A stretch of DNA of 55,346 bases from Pseudomonadota bacterium (lineage in GTDB: Bacteria > Pseudomonadota > Gammaproteobacteria > Xanthomonadales > Rhodanobacteraceae): NCBI GenBank assembly GCA_021792975.1, contig JAJYTR010000012.1:1-55346 (forward strand), written 5' to 3'. Shown piece by piece: positions 18,047 to 26,867 of this stretch. The translations under genes and the position numbers were made by a program. The notes below the pieces were generated by a model. That model was not told the DNA's origin. It saw only the letters and a list, made by a program, of their open reading frames with translations, and made no database searches. Numbering within the stretch: the stretch's first letter is position 1; the number at the start of each line of letters is the position of its first letter.

Positions 18047-18080
18047 GCCAACGGGCGCTGCGGCGCCCGTTGGCGTTTGT
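18047..18080 (+). terminator. Terminator of the rpsF-rpsR-rplI operon
   Basis: A perfect 12-bp stem (GCCAACGGGCGC / GCGCCCGTTGGC) with a TGCG loop and a GTTTGT tail, 21 bp after rplI. Confidence 0.85.
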
Positions 18081-18128
18081 GCGGGTGTCGCAGCGCCTGC
18101 GACAGCGAGGTGCGAAAACACGCACAGC

Positions 18129-18137
18129 TTTTCCACA
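18129..18137 (+). promoter_or_regulatory. DnaA-box-like site upstream of dnaB
   Basis: TTTTCCACA fits the relaxed DnaA box consensus TTWTNCACA. It is a single site 86 bp before dnaB, so a role in regulating dnaB is more plausible than an origin. Confidence 0.35.
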
Positions 18138-18222
18138 GGGTTGTGCTCTTCCGCCGCCGCGGTGCACGGTCCATCATCGTCGCTTCGCCCGCGTGCCGCC
18201 CTCTCCATCGCCGGAGCCGCCG

Positions 18223-19614
18223 ATGTCCGCCCTGATGCCCGAACGCAAGCCCGCGCCATCGGTCGAGAGCCTGCGCGTGCCGCCGCATTCGATCGAGGCC
18301 GAGCAGGCGGTGCTGGGCGGCATCATGCTGCAGCCCGAGGCCTGGGACCGCATCGCCGACGTGCTCACGCCCGAGGATTTCTACCGCCGCGACCACCGCC
18401 TGGTGTTCACCGCCATCGGCACCCTGGTCGAGCGCGGACGGCCCTGCGATGCGATCACGCTGGGCGAGTGGTTCGAGTCGCAGCAGATGGCCGGCGAGGT
18501 GGGCGGCGCCGGCTATCTGGCAGAGCTGGTCAACAACACGCCCAGCGCCGCCAACGTGCGTGCCTATGCCGAGATCGTGCGCGAGAAGGCGCTGTTGCGC
18601 CGGCTGATCGACGCCGGCGTGGCCATCGCCGAGGACGGCTATCGGCCCGAGGGGCGCGCCACGCGCGAGCTGGTGGATCTGGCCGAGCAGCGCGTGTTCG
18701 CCATCGCCGAAGGCGGCAAGCGCGCCGGACAGGGTTACGTGGGCATGCACGAGACCGCGCGCGAGGTACTGCGGCTGCTGCAGGACCGCTACGCCAACCG
18801 CGGCCAGCTCACCGGCCTCGCCACCGGCTTCATCGATCTGGACCGGCTCACCTCGGGGCTGCAGTCCTCCGATCTGATCATCGTCGCCGCGCGTCCCTCG
18901 ATGGGCAAGACCGCCTTCGCGCTGAATATCGCCGAGCACGCCGCGCTGCGCGACAAGAAGACCGCGCTGGTGTTCTCGATGGAGATGTCGGCCACGCAAC
19001 TGGGCTTCCGCCTGGTCTCCTCGATCGGCCGCATCGACCAGACCCAGCTGCGCAACGGCGACATCCCCGACGAGGACTGGCCGCGCGTGTCCAACGCCAT
19101 GAGCCTGCTCAGCGGCGCACGCATCTTCGTCGACGACACCCCGGCGCTGGCGCCGATGGAGCTGCGCGCGCGTGCGCGCCGGCTGCAGCGCGAGCATGGA
19201 CTGGGGCTGATCGTGATCGACTACCTGCAGCTGATGCAGGTGCCGGGCAACACCGAGAACCGCGCGACCGAGATCTCCGAGATCTCGCGCGGACTGAAGG
19301 CGCTGGCCAAGGAGCTGAACGTGCCGGTGGTGGCGCTTTCGCAGCTCAACCGCTCGCTGGAGCAGCGCACCGACAAGCGTCCGGTGATGGCCGATCTGCG
19401 CGAGTCCGGGGCCATCGAGCAGGACGCCGACGTGATCCTGTTCATCTACCGCGACGAGTACTACCACAAGGATTCGCAGGACAAGGGCCTGGCCGAGGTG
19501 ATCATCGGCAAGCATCGCAACGGCCCCACCGGCACCCTCAAGCTGGCCTTCCTGGGGCGCTACACCAGGTTCGAGAGCTACGACCCGGGCTCCTACGGCG
19601 GCAGCTTCGAATGA
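18223..19614 (+). CDS. dnaB: Replicative DNA helicase DnaB
   Basis: A 463-residue hexameric helicase. The N-terminal domain has PPHSIEAEQAVLGGIM; the RecA-like C-terminal domain has Walker A ARPSMGKTAFAL, the B motif LGLIVIDYLQLM, and the H4 motif VVALSQLNRSLEQR. The final AFLGRYTRFES is conserved. No intein is present. The ATG at 18223 (MSALMPERKPAP) starts just before the conserved region. Its stop overlaps the alr start (ATGA). Confidence 0.98.
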   Translation: MSALMPERKPAPSVESLRVPPHSIEAEQAVLGGIMLQPEAWDRIADVLTPEDFYRRDHRLVFTAIGTLVERGRPCDAITLGEWFESQQMAGEVGGAGYLAELVNNTPSAANVRAYAEIVREKALLRRLIDAGVAIAEDGYRPEGRATRELVDLAEQRVFAIAEGGKRAGQGYVGMHETAREVLRLLQDRYANRGQLTGLATGFIDLDRLTSGLQSSDLIIVAARPSMGKTAFALNIAEHAALRDKKTALVFSMEMSATQLGFRLVSSIGRIDQTQLRNGDIPDEDWPRVSNAMSLLSGARIFVDDTPALAPMELRARARRLQREHGLGLIVIDYLQLMQVPGNTENRATEISEISRGLKALAKELNVPVVALSQLNRSLEQRTDKRPVMADLRESGAIEQDADVILFIYRDEYYHKDSQDKGLAEVIIGKHRNGPTGTLKLAFLGRYTRFESYDPGSYGGSFE

Positions 19615-20687
19615 GCCGTCTGGCGGTCGCCCGCATCGATCTGGCCGCACTGGCCGCCAACCACGCGCGCCTGCGCGCGCTGGCCGCGCCGGCGCGGCTG
19701 ATGGCGGTGGTCAAGGCCGACGGCTACGGCCACGGTCTGGAGCGCGTGGCGCGCGCCCTGCGCGGCGCCGACGCCTTCGGCGTCGCCGCGATCGCCGACG
19801 GCCAGCGCCTGCGCGCGGCGGGGCACAGCGAGCGCATCGTGGTGCTTTCGGGTCCGGATGAACCCGGCGACCTGGCGGAGATGCGCCGTCTCGACCTGGA
19901 AACGGTCATCCATCATGGGACGCAACTGGCGTGGCTGGAGGCGGAGACCGGCGGCACGCCGCTGCGGGTGTGGCTGAAGATCGACTCGGGCATGCACCGG
20001 CTGGGCTTTGCGCCGGAACGCGCGGCGGAAGTGCACGCATGCCTGGCGCGACTGCCGCAGGTGCACCGCGAGATCGTGCTGATGACCCACTTCGCTGCCT
20101 CGGACGAGTTCGGCAATCCGGCTACCGCGCGCCAGATCGAAGCCTTCGCCGCCGCCACCCGGGATCTGCCCGGACCGCGTTCGCTGTCCAATTCGGCCGG
20201 GCTGCTGGGTTGGCCGGCCGCGCGCGGCGACTGGGTGCGCGCAGGCGGACTGCTGTACGGCCTGTCGGTGGTCGAAGGCAAGACCGGCGCCGACCACGGC
20301 ATGCAGCCCGCCTTGCGCCTGTCCACGCGCCTGATCGCGGTCAACCGCGTGCCGCGCGGCGAATCCGTCGGCTACGCCGGCACCTGGACCTGCCCCGAGG
20401 ACATGCCGGTGGGCATCGCCGCCATCGGCTACGGCGACGGCTATCCGCGCGGCGCGCCCAGCGGGACGCCGGTGCTGCTGCGCGGACGCGAAGTGCCGCT
20501 GGTCGGTCGCGTGTCGATGGACCTGCTGGCGCTGGACCTGCGCGAAGTGTCGGACGCGCGGGTGGGCGAGGAGGTGGTGCTGTGGGGGCCGGAGCTGCCG
20601 GCCGAGCGGGTCGCCGCCGCCGCCGGTACCCTCAGCTATCCGCTGACCTGCGGACTGACCCGGCGCGTGCTGTTCGTCGAGGCGTAG
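19611..20687 (+). CDS. alr: Alanine racemase
   Basis: A 358-residue PLP enzyme giving D-alanine for peptidoglycan. K35 in AVVKADGYGHG is the PLP lysine; the catalytic tyrosine is in GESVGYAGTW; VGRVSMDLLALD is the other conserved block. The start ATG overlaps the dnaB stop, so translation is coupled; dnaB-alr order is common in proteobacteria. Length is normal. Confidence 0.97.
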   Translation: MSRLAVARIDLAALAANHARLRALAAPARLMAVVKADGYGHGLERVARALRGADAFGVAAIADGQRLRAAGHSERIVVLSGPDEPGDLAEMRRLDLETVIHHGTQLAWLEAETGGTPLRVWLKIDSGMHRLGFAPERAAEVHACLARLPQVHREIVLMTHFAASDEFGNPATARQIEAFAAATRDLPGPRSLSNSAGLLGWPAARGDWVRAGGLLYGLSVVEGKTGADHGMQPALRLSTRLIAVNRVPRGESVGYAGTWTCPEDMPVGIAAIGYGDGYPRGAPSGTPVLLRGREVPLVGRVSMDLLALDLREVSDARVGEEVVLWGPELPAERVAAAAGTLSYPLTCGLTRRVLFVEA

Positions 20688-20762
20688 CGCCCGCCGGCGG
20701 TGTCGCCCCGGGGCTGAACGCGGAACCGTGACCGGGTAGATGCGCCGCACCCGGCCACTGCC

Positions 20763-20768
20763 GATAAT
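20763..20768 (+). promoter_or_regulatory. Putative -10 element for the PstS-like gene
   Basis: GATAAT followed by CGCC, 28 nt before the ATG at 20797; no clear -35. Confidence 0.35.
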
Positions 20769-20796
20769 CGCCGCGCCGACCCAGCGAGATCCGCCG

Positions 20797-21888
20797 ATGA
20801 TGCCGCGCATCCGACCGCTGCTGCTGTATGCCGTTCTTGGCCTGCTGGCCGCGGGCAGCGCCGGCGCCAGGCAGTTGCCCGTGCTGCGCTGGCGCGGCGA
20901 CTACACCACCGCCAAGAGTCTGGCCGAAGGGCTGGCCGCGGCCTGGGCCCGCAGCGGCGGCGGACGGCTCGATGTGGATTCGTTCAACACCATCTCCGGC
21001 ATCGACCAGGCGATCGCGGGCAAGGTCGACATCGCCGGCAGCGCGCGCCCGCCGTTCGCCGGCCAGCCGCAGGAATCCAGGCTGGTGTTCACGCCGCTGG
21101 CCTGGGACGCGCTGGTGCTGGTGACCCGCCGCGGCAATCCGGTGCACGACGTCACCCTGCAGCAGCTGTACCAGATCTACCTGGGCTACATGACCCGCTG
21201 GAACCAACTGGGCGGGCCGGACCGCGCCATCCACCTGTATTCCATCGCCAGCCCGCTGGACGGCGTCGAGTTCGACCTGCGCCGGTTCCTGTACGGACGT
21301 GGTGACCAGGAGATCGCCGCACCGCGGCTGTACCTCAACACGCAGCAACTGCAGGTAGCGGTGGGGCTGGATCCGCAGGCGCTGGCGGTGACCGCCTACT
21401 CCAACGTCTACCGCAATCCCGGGCTGCAGATGCTGTCGGTCGAAGGCGTGCGCCCGGACGCGCGCACCATTGCCGACGGCAGGTACCCGCTGCTGGTGCC
21501 GCTGTATTTCGCCACCAATCCGCGCGATCCCGATGCTGCGGAGGTGCAGCGCTTCATGCGTTTCGCCGAGGGTCCTGGGGGCCAGGCGGTGATCCGCGCG
21601 CGCGGCATGGTGCCCTGGGCCGACGGGACCGCGCTGCAGGCCGGCGATGCGCTGCGCCGGCAATGGGTGGCCGCGCGCCTGGCCGCGGAATTGAGCGGTG
21701 GACGCGTGGCCATGAACGGCCCGCTGGCGGCCGCGGGCGCCACGGATTCGCAGGGGGCCGGCATCACGCCGGCTGCGCCCGCCGCGCAGGCGGCGAAAAT
21801 GCGCATGCAACAGCGCGACGCGCAGCGCAAGGCAGCCGATCGTGCGGCGGAGGCGCAATCCGGCGGCTCCGGCGAGGGCGCCGAATGA
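20797..21888 (+). CDS. PstS-like periplasmic substrate-binding protein
   Basis: A 363-residue exported protein: signal peptide PLLLYAVLGLLAAGSAGA, then a periplasmic-binding fold with SFNTISGIDQAIAGKVDIAGSARP, DALVLVTRRGNPV, LQQLYQIYLGYMTRWNQLGG, GVEFDLRRFLYG and PLYFATNPRD, resembling the phosphate-binding PstS family. The C-terminal 50 residues are low-complexity Ala/Gln/Lys and absent from standard PstS. No pstCAB transport genes are nearby, so it may sense or scavenge rather than feed an ABC transporter. Ligand not determinable by eye. It overlaps the next gene by ATGA. Confidence 0.7.
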   Translation: MMPRIRPLLLYAVLGLLAAGSAGARQLPVLRWRGDYTTAKSLAEGLAAAWARSGGGRLDVDSFNTISGIDQAIAGKVDIAGSARPPFAGQPQESRLVFTPLAWDALVLVTRRGNPVHDVTLQQLYQIYLGYMTRWNQLGGPDRAIHLYSIASPLDGVEFDLRRFLYGRGDQEIAAPRLYLNTQQLQVAVGLDPQALAVTAYSNVYRNPGLQMLSVEGVRPDARTIADGRYPLLVPLYFATNPRDPDAAEVQRFMRFAEGPGGQAVIRARGMVPWADGTALQAGDALRRQWVAARLAAELSGGRVAMNGPLAAAGATDSQGAGITPAAPAAQAAKMRMQQRDAQRKAADRAAEAQSGGSGEGAE

Positions 21889-22583
21889 GCGCGCCCAGCG
21901 CGCTCAGCCTCGATCTGGACGATACGCTCTGGCCGGTGGCGCCGGCCATCGCACAGGCGGAGCAATGCCTGCACCGGTGGTTCGAAGATCATCTGCCGGC
22001 GGTAGCGGCGGCGTGGCCCCCGCCGGCCCTGCGCGCGCTGCGTGAGCGCATCGCCCTCCACTGCCCCGAGCTGGCGCACGATTTCACTGCGCAGCGCCGG
22101 CTGGCGCTGGCGCATGCGCTGCGCGCCAGCGGTGCGGACGAGACCCACGCCGGGGCCGCTTTCGAAGTGTTTTTCGCCGCGCGCAACGCGGTGCGCTGCT
22201 ACCCCGACGTGCCTGCCGCGCTGGTGCGTTTGTCCGCACGACTGCCGCTGGCCAGCCTCAGCAACGGCAACGCCGATCTCGGACGCGTGGGTCTGGCCGC
22301 GCACTTCCGCGTCTGCGTGACGGCGCGCGAGGTGGGCGCCCTGAAACCCGACGCGCGTATTTTTATCGCCTTGTGCCGGCGCCTGCACTGCGCGCCGGCG
22401 CAGGTGTTGCACGCGGGCGATGATCCCGTGCTGGATGTCGAGGGGGCGCGGCAGGTCGGTCTGCGCGCGGCCTGGATCAACCGCGAAGGTCGCGCCTGGC
22501 CGGGTCCGGGCCCCGCGCCGGAACTGGTGTTCGCCGACCTGCAGGCGCTGGCAGCCTGGTGCGAGCGGCAGCGGGCGGCGTGA
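21885..22583 (+). CDS. HAD-family hydrolase
   Basis: A 232-residue haloacid-dehalogenase-type phosphatase. Motif I is SLDLDDTLWPV (nucleophile and acid Asp), motif II LASLSNGNADL, motif III ALKPDARIF, motif IV LHAGDDPVLDVEGARQVG. These are the four catalytic motifs of subfamily I phosphatases such as YigB/Gph; the LDLDDTLW start is like YigB (flavin mononucleotide phosphatase). The substrate is not determinable from sequence alone. Translationally coupled to the PstS-like gene. Confidence 0.88.
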   Translation: MSAPSALSLDLDDTLWPVAPAIAQAEQCLHRWFEDHLPAVAAAWPPPALRALRERIALHCPELAHDFTAQRRLALAHALRASGADETHAGAAFEVFFAARNAVRCYPDVPAALVRLSARLPLASLSNGNADLGRVGLAAHFRVCVTAREVGALKPDARIFIALCRRLHCAPAQVLHAGDDPVLDVEGARQVGLRAAWINREGRAWPGPGPAPELVFADLQALAAWCERQRAA

Positions 22584-22662
22584 GCGCCGGGGCGGGCGGG
22601 CGCCCGCTCTGCGCTAGCATCGCGCCCCCGGCGCCGTGCGCCGTCCGATCCGGCGGGTTCCC

Positions 22663-24033
22663 ATGTCCCTGACTGTCCTGCGCAGCGATGCCGACGCAGT
22701 CCCCATCGAAACCGTCGACGTCGCCGCGCTGCCCGCGGTGCTGCGGCGGCTCGGGACACGGCAGCGGCGCTGGATCGAGGCCACCGGTTTCGAGGCACGC
22801 GCCGGCCGCATAGCGCTGCTGCCGGATGCGCGGGGCGTGCCGACGCGCGTTCTGGTGGGGGTCGACCGCGGCGAGCCGCTGTGGGCGCTGGGCGCGCTGG
22901 CGCACGTGCTGCCTGTCGGCGACTACCGGCTGGCGCGCGAGGGCGTGCTGGCCGACACGCGCCTGGCCGCGCTGGGTTTCGCGCTGGGCGCCTATCGCTA
23001 CGCACGCTACCGCAAGCCGGCGCGCGCGCCGGCGCGCCTGGCGGTACCGCGCCCGCTGCATGCGCAGCTCCAGCCGCTGCTGGATGGCGCGTTCCTGGTG
23101 CGGGATCTGGTCAACACGCCCACCGAGGATCTCGGTCCCGGGCAACTGGCCGAGGCGATACGCGCGCAGGGCAGGGCGTACGGTGCGCGCGTGCGCGAGT
23201 GGGTGGGCGAGGCGCTGCTGCGCGCCGGCTTCCCCAGCGTCCACGCCGTCGGCCGCGCCAGTCACCGCCCGCCGCGGCTGGTCGAACTGCGCTGGGGCAG
23301 GGATACCGATCCGCATCTGGTACTGGTGGGCAAGGGCGTGTGCTTCGACAGCGGCGGGCTGGACCTGAAATCCGCCGACGGCATGCGCTGGATGAAGAAA
23401 GACATGGGCGGTGCCGCGCACGCGCTGGCGCTGGCGACGCTGGTGATGCAGGTGCGCCTGCCGGTGCGGCTGACGCTGCTGGTTCCGGCGGTGGAGAACG
23501 CGGTGGACGGCAACGCGCTGCGCCCGGGCGAGGTGGTGCGCACACGCGCCGGCTACAGCGTGGAGATCGACAACACCGATGCCGAAGGCCGGTTGATCCT
23601 GGGCGATGCGCTGGCCTACGCCGCGGAACAGCGCCCCGGGCTGATCGTCGATTTCGCCACCCTCACCGGCGCCGCGCGCGTGGCGCTGGGGCCGGATCTG
23701 CCGGCACTGTTCGGAAACCGCGAGGATCTGCGCGAGGCGGTACTGGCCGCCGGGGAGGAAGAGCATGATCCGCTGTGGGCATTGCCGCTGTGGCGGCCCT
23801 ATCGGCGCATGCTCGATTCCTATCTGGCCGATTTCGCCAACGGCGGTCCCTCGCGCCACGCCGGCGCCATCACCGCCGCGCTGTATCTGGAACGCTTCGT
23901 GCCCGAGACGACGCCTTGGTTGCATGTGGATCTCTACGCCTGGAACGACAACGATCGTCCCGGCCGTCCGCGCGGCGGCGAGGCACAGGGCCTGCGCGCG
24001 TTCTTCCGCTTCCTGCAGCAGCGCTACGCGTAG
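22663..24033 (+). CDS. M17 leucyl aminopeptidase family protein
   Basis: A 456-residue di-zinc aminopeptidase. Conserved metal and catalytic blocks are VGKGVCFDSGGLDLK, MKKDMGGAAHALALA, the family signature NTDAEGRLILGDALAYA, and DFATLTGAARVALG. The N-terminal half is divergent and shorter than PepA, closer to the PepB-like branch. It removes N-terminal residues from peptides in the cytosol. The ATG at 22663 is chosen over one nine codons upstream because the extension lacks family similarity. Confidence 0.92.
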   Translation: MSLTVLRSDADAVPIETVDVAALPAVLRRLGTRQRRWIEATGFEARAGRIALLPDARGVPTRVLVGVDRGEPLWALGALAHVLPVGDYRLAREGVLADTRLAALGFALGAYRYARYRKPARAPARLAVPRPLHAQLQPLLDGAFLVRDLVNTPTEDLGPGQLAEAIRAQGRAYGARVREWVGEALLRAGFPSVHAVGRASHRPPRLVELRWGRDTDPHLVLVGKGVCFDSGGLDLKSADGMRWMKKDMGGAAHALALATLVMQVRLPVRLTLLVPAVENAVDGNALRPGEVVRTRAGYSVEIDNTDAEGRLILGDALAYAAEQRPGLIVDFATLTGAARVALGPDLPALFGNREDLREAVLAAGEEEHDPLWALPLWRPYRRMLDSYLADFANGGPSRHAGAITAALYLERFVPETTPWLHVDLYAWNDNDRPGRPRGGEAQGLRAFFRFLQQRYA

Positions 24034-24043
24034 CGCCCGGCTT

Positions 24044-24098
24044 CGGGACTCGGGACTCGGGACTCGGGACTCGGGACTCGGGACTCGGGACTCGGGAC
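24044..24098. repeat. Tandem heptamer array (CGGGACT)
   Basis: Seven perfect copies of CGGGACT plus six further bases of an eighth, starting 10 bp after the aminopeptidase stop. The array is in the convergent gap before the universal stress protein gene. GGGACTC arrays are, to my knowledge, frequent in intergenic DNA of Xanthomonas-type genomes; copy number probably varies between strains. Confidence 0.95.
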
Positions 24099-24122
24099 GA
24101 GCGCGTTGCGATGGGTCTGGCC

Positions 24123-24299
24123 GTCATTCCGGACGGCGCGTTCCTTTTATTTGACGTCATCCCGGACGGCGCGCAGCGCCGGGCCGGAATCCAGGCAGAC
24201 GCCTCGCAAGATCCTCGGGATCCCCACCTCCGCTTGCGCGGAGGCAGGCTTGCCGCGGGGATGACCGCAAAAAAGCAAAATGCCATCGCGGACGGCGCG
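24123..24299. repeat. REP-like intergenic palindromic element
   Basis: The 11-mer CGGACGGCGCG occurs three times (24130, 24163, 24289). GTCATCCC at 24156-24163 pairs with GGGGATGAC at 24257-24265, enclosing a second perfect hairpin (CCTCCGC TTGC GCGGAGG, 24227-24244). A degenerate copy of the left arm (GTCATTCC) is at 24123. This has the form of a non-autonomous repetitive palindrome (REP/MITE type). No gene is present between 24034 and 24336. Confidence 0.7.
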
Positions 24300-24336
24300 C
24301 CCGTTTCCGATGCCGCCCGGCGCGCCGCTGCCGTCC

Positions 24337-25158
24337 TCAGTGCGCCACCAGCAGCGGCAGCGGACAGTCGCGGAACAGTGCGCGGGTGACGCCGCCCAGC
24401 ACCATCTCGGCCAGGCGCGAATGGCCCCAGGCGCCCATCACGATCAGATCGCAGCCCAGCGCCTGCGCACGCGCCAGGATCGCCGCGGCCGCCGGCTGCG
24501 GCGGTGCGAAGCGCTCGATGCTGGCGCCGATGCCACGCTGCCGGAACCACGCCGGCAGCGGCACCGGCGGCAGCCAGGCCATGCCTTCCGGACCCTCCTC
24601 GCGGCTGCCGTCCAGCACGTGGACCCGCTCCGCAACGCCCAGCAGCGGCACCGCGCCCTGCAGCGCGCGCGTGGACTCGATGCTGCCGTTCCATGCCACC
24701 AGCACGCGCCGGCCGGCATCGGCGCAGCCGGCGGCCGGCACGATCAGCACCGGACGCGCGGCGGCGAACACCGTGCGCGAGGTGTTGCCGAATCCGATCG
24801 GTGCGTCCTCGCGCACCTCCGGCCGCTGCAGGATCACGAGGTCGGCGCTGGCGGCCGCCAGGCTCAGCACCTCTGCCAGGTCGCCCTCGCCGACGCGCCA
24901 GGCCCCGTCCAGGCCGTGCGTGCGCAACAGGTCCGCCCACCACGGCGCCTGCGCCTCGGCGCCGCGCCGCGCGGCCTCGCTCTCGGCCACCTGCAGGGTG
25001 ATCGCTTCGGGTACGGCGAATGCGGCGCTGGGCAGGGGCGCCACCCAGATGCCGTCGAGCCCCGCGTGCAGGCGCTGCGCCAGCTTCAGCGCCAGATCCA
25101 GTCCCGCGTGGACGGTGCCGGGCTGCGGGACGTGCACGAGCAGTTGCGGTGCGGGCAT
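24337..25158 (-). CDS. Tandem-domain universal stress protein
   Basis: A 273-residue protein made of two UspA-like halves. The N-terminal half is degenerate; the C-terminal half ends with LIVMGAWGHSRLAEMVLGG, the ATP-binding motif G-x2-G-x9-G. Such tandem Usp proteins (UspE type) are induced by stress and bind adenine nucleotides. Transcribed toward the repeat region. No promoter motif is recognised. Confidence 0.88.
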   Translation of the reverse strand: MPAPQLLVHVPQPGTVHAGLDLALKLAQRLHAGLDGIWVAPLPSAAFAVPEAITLQVAESEAARRGAEAQAPWWADLLRTHGLDGAWRVGEGDLAEVLSLAAASADLVILQRPEVREDAPIGFGNTSRTVFAAARPVLIVPAAGCADAGRRVLVAWNGSIESTRALQGAVPLLGVAERVHVLDGSREEGPEGMAWLPPVPLPAWFRQRGIGASIERFAPPQPAAAAILARAQALGCDLIVMGAWGHSRLAEMVLGGVTRALFRDCPLPLLVAH

Positions 25159-25280
25159 GATGGACTCCCGGTAGGCGGCCGCGTTGCATGCGGTTCAGCA
25201 TCGCGGCAAGACTATCGCCGCGCAGCCGCACAGGCGAGTCCGTGCGGCCTTCCGTTGCACCCTTGCAGGAGGTGGAGTCC

Positions 25281-25724
25281 ATGCGTCGAGCGCTGCTGAT
25301 GCCAACACTGTGCGCGCTGCTGGCGGGCGCGAGCCTGGTCGCGCCGCGAGCGCATGCAAGCGGCGAGGTCGATTGCCGCATGCGCTACCAGCTGAAGGGC
25401 TGGTCGGTCTTCTACCAGACCGCCAAGGGCAGCGGCGTGGTCACCTGCGACAACGGCCAGAGCATGCACGTGGTCATCGAGACCAAGGGCGGCGGCCTGA
25501 CCATCGGCAAGTCCGAGATCAAACACGGGGTCGGCCGCTTCAGCGGCGTGCGCGACATCCGCGACGTGCTGGGCGCCTACGCCACCGCCGAAGTCCACGC
25601 CGGCGTGGTCAAGTCGAGCGCCGCGCAGGTGCTGGTCAAGGGCAATGTCACGCTGGCACTGGCCGGCACCGGCGAGGGCTGGGACCTGGGCATCGCCTTC
25701 GGCAAGTTCGTCATCAAGCCCTGA
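25281..25724 (+). CDS. Uncharacterised exported protein
   Basis: A 147-residue protein with a signal peptide (LLMPTLCALLAGASLVAPRAHA). The mature part contains two cysteines (VDCRMRY and VTCDNGQS) likely to form a disulfide, then glycine-rich beta segments (VVIETKGGGLTIGKSEIKHG, VLGAYATAEVHAG, GWDLGIAFGKFVI) that recall YSC84/DUF1134-like lipid-binding proteins only loosely. The ATG at 25281 has a strong ribosome binding site (AGGAGGTGGAG). Its stop overlaps the start of the next gene. Function unknown. Confidence 0.7.
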   Translation: MRRALLMPTLCALLAGASLVAPRAHASGEVDCRMRYQLKGWSVFYQTAKGSGVVTCDNGQSMHVVIETKGGGLTIGKSEIKHGVGRFSGVRDIRDVLGAYATAEVHAGVVKSSAAQVLVKGNVTLALAGTGEGWDLGIAFGKFVIKP

Positions 25725-26146
25725 TGGCGGAGACCGGCGCGCCGCCGCTGGTGTTGCGCGGCGGCTGTCATTGCGGGCGCGTGCGCTTCGAGGCCCGATG
25801 CGCACCGCATCCGCTGGTGCTGGAGTGCGACTGCTCGATCTGCCGCATGAGCGCATTCCTGCACCTGATCGTGCCCGCGGCATGGTTCACCCTGCTGCAG
25901 GGCGCAGCCGATCTGCGCGAATACCGCTTCAACACCGGGACCGCGCGCCATCTGTTCTGCGCGCACTGCGGCATCAAGAGCTTCTACGTGCCGCGTTCGC
26001 ATCCCGACGGTTACGACATCAACGTGCGCTGCCTGGATGCCGGCGTGCTGCCGGATTACCGGCTGCGCGCATTCCACGATGCCGAGCGTGAAGCCGAGAC
26101 CGCCGCACTGGCGCATCTCGGCGCCGTGCCGCGGCATCCGTGCTAG
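25724..26146 (+). CDS. GFA / CENP-V family zinc-binding protein
   Basis: A 140-residue protein of the 'glutathione-dependent formaldehyde-activating' fold. Zinc-binding cysteine motifs are GGCHCGRVRFEA, CDCSICRMS and CAHCGIKSFY. Despite the family name, most members have no proven formaldehyde role. The ATG overlaps the preceding TGA (TGATG), indicating coupling with the exported protein gene. Confidence 0.88.
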   Translation: MAETGAPPLVLRGGCHCGRVRFEARCAPHPLVLECDCSICRMSAFLHLIVPAAWFTLLQGAADLREYRFNTGTARHLFCAHCGIKSFYVPRSHPDGYDINVRCLDAGVLPDYRLRAFHDAEREAETAALAHLGAVPRHPC

Positions 26147-26175
26147 CGTGCGGGTCCACCTCGGCAGGAACCATC

Positions 26176-26847
26176 ATGGCCGACACGATCTCCGCACGTC
26201 CGCTGCATGCCGGTGACGAGCGCACCAGCATGCAGATCCACGCGCTGGGCAGCGTCCTCAGCGCCGTCGGATTGGGCCTGCTGATATTCGAGGCGCTGCG
26301 CCTGGATTCGCTGCGCGCCCTGCTGGGCGGGCTGGCGTTCGGATTCGCGCTGCTGCTGCTGTACACCGCCTCGACGCTGTACCACGCCGCCCGCGCGCCC
26401 GGCGTACGGCAGGCGCTGCGGTACTTGGACCACATCGCCATCTACGTGCTGATCGCCGGCACCTATACACCGTTCACACTGCTGGCGCTGCGCGGCGTCT
26501 GGGGCTGGGGCCTGCTGGCCGCGATCTGGCTGCTGGCGCTGGCCGGCGCCGCGTTCGAGTTCGGACGCTGGAGCCGGCGGCGCGCGCCGGCGGCGCTGGT
26601 GTACGTGGCGATGGGCTGGATCGGCCTGATCGCCATCGTGCCTCTGCACGCGGCCCTGGCCGGGGCGGGCATGGCGCTGCTGCTGGCCGGTGGCGCGGCC
26701 TATACGCTGGGCGTGCCGTTCTACCTGTGGCGCAGGCTGCGCTACCACCACAGCCTGTGGCATCTGTTCGTGCTGGCCGGCAGCGTGCTGCACTTCATGG
26801 CGGTGCTGCTGTACGTGCTGCCGCTGGCGCGCGCGCCGATGGCCTGA
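26176..26847 (+). CDS. trhA: Hemolysin III / TrhA family membrane protein
   Basis: A 223-residue protein with seven hydrophobic helices of the PAQR/hemolysin III type. Conserved features: the start with H-x(n) and G, TASTLYHAARAPGVRQALRY LDH (first His/Asp cluster), IAGTYTPFTLLAL, and the C-terminal HHSLWHLFVLAGSVLHF, which holds metal-binding histidines. E. coli TrhA (YqfA) affects membrane fluidity homeostasis; haemolysis is not implied. The start MADTISARP is used in preference to an upstream codon overlapping the previous gene. Confidence 0.9.
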   Translation: MADTISARPLHAGDERTSMQIHALGSVLSAVGLGLLIFEALRLDSLRALLGGLAFGFALLLLYTASTLYHAARAPGVRQALRYLDHIAIYVLIAGTYTPFTLLALRGVWGWGLLAAIWLLALAGAAFEFGRWSRRRAPAALVYVAMGWIGLIAIVPLHAALAGAGMALLLAGGAAYTLGVPFYLWRRLRYHHSLWHLFVLAGSVLHFMAVLLYVLPLARAPMA

Positions 26848-26867
26848 GCGCCGCCGCGCGGACCCGT

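Noticed and set aside
18047-18222. Chromosomal replication origin near dnaB
   Set aside because: Only one DnaA-box-like site, no AT-rich unwinding region, and no dnaA/dnaN/gidA genes.
24044-24098. CRISPR array
   Set aside because: Direct 7-bp tandem repeats with no spacers and no cas genes.
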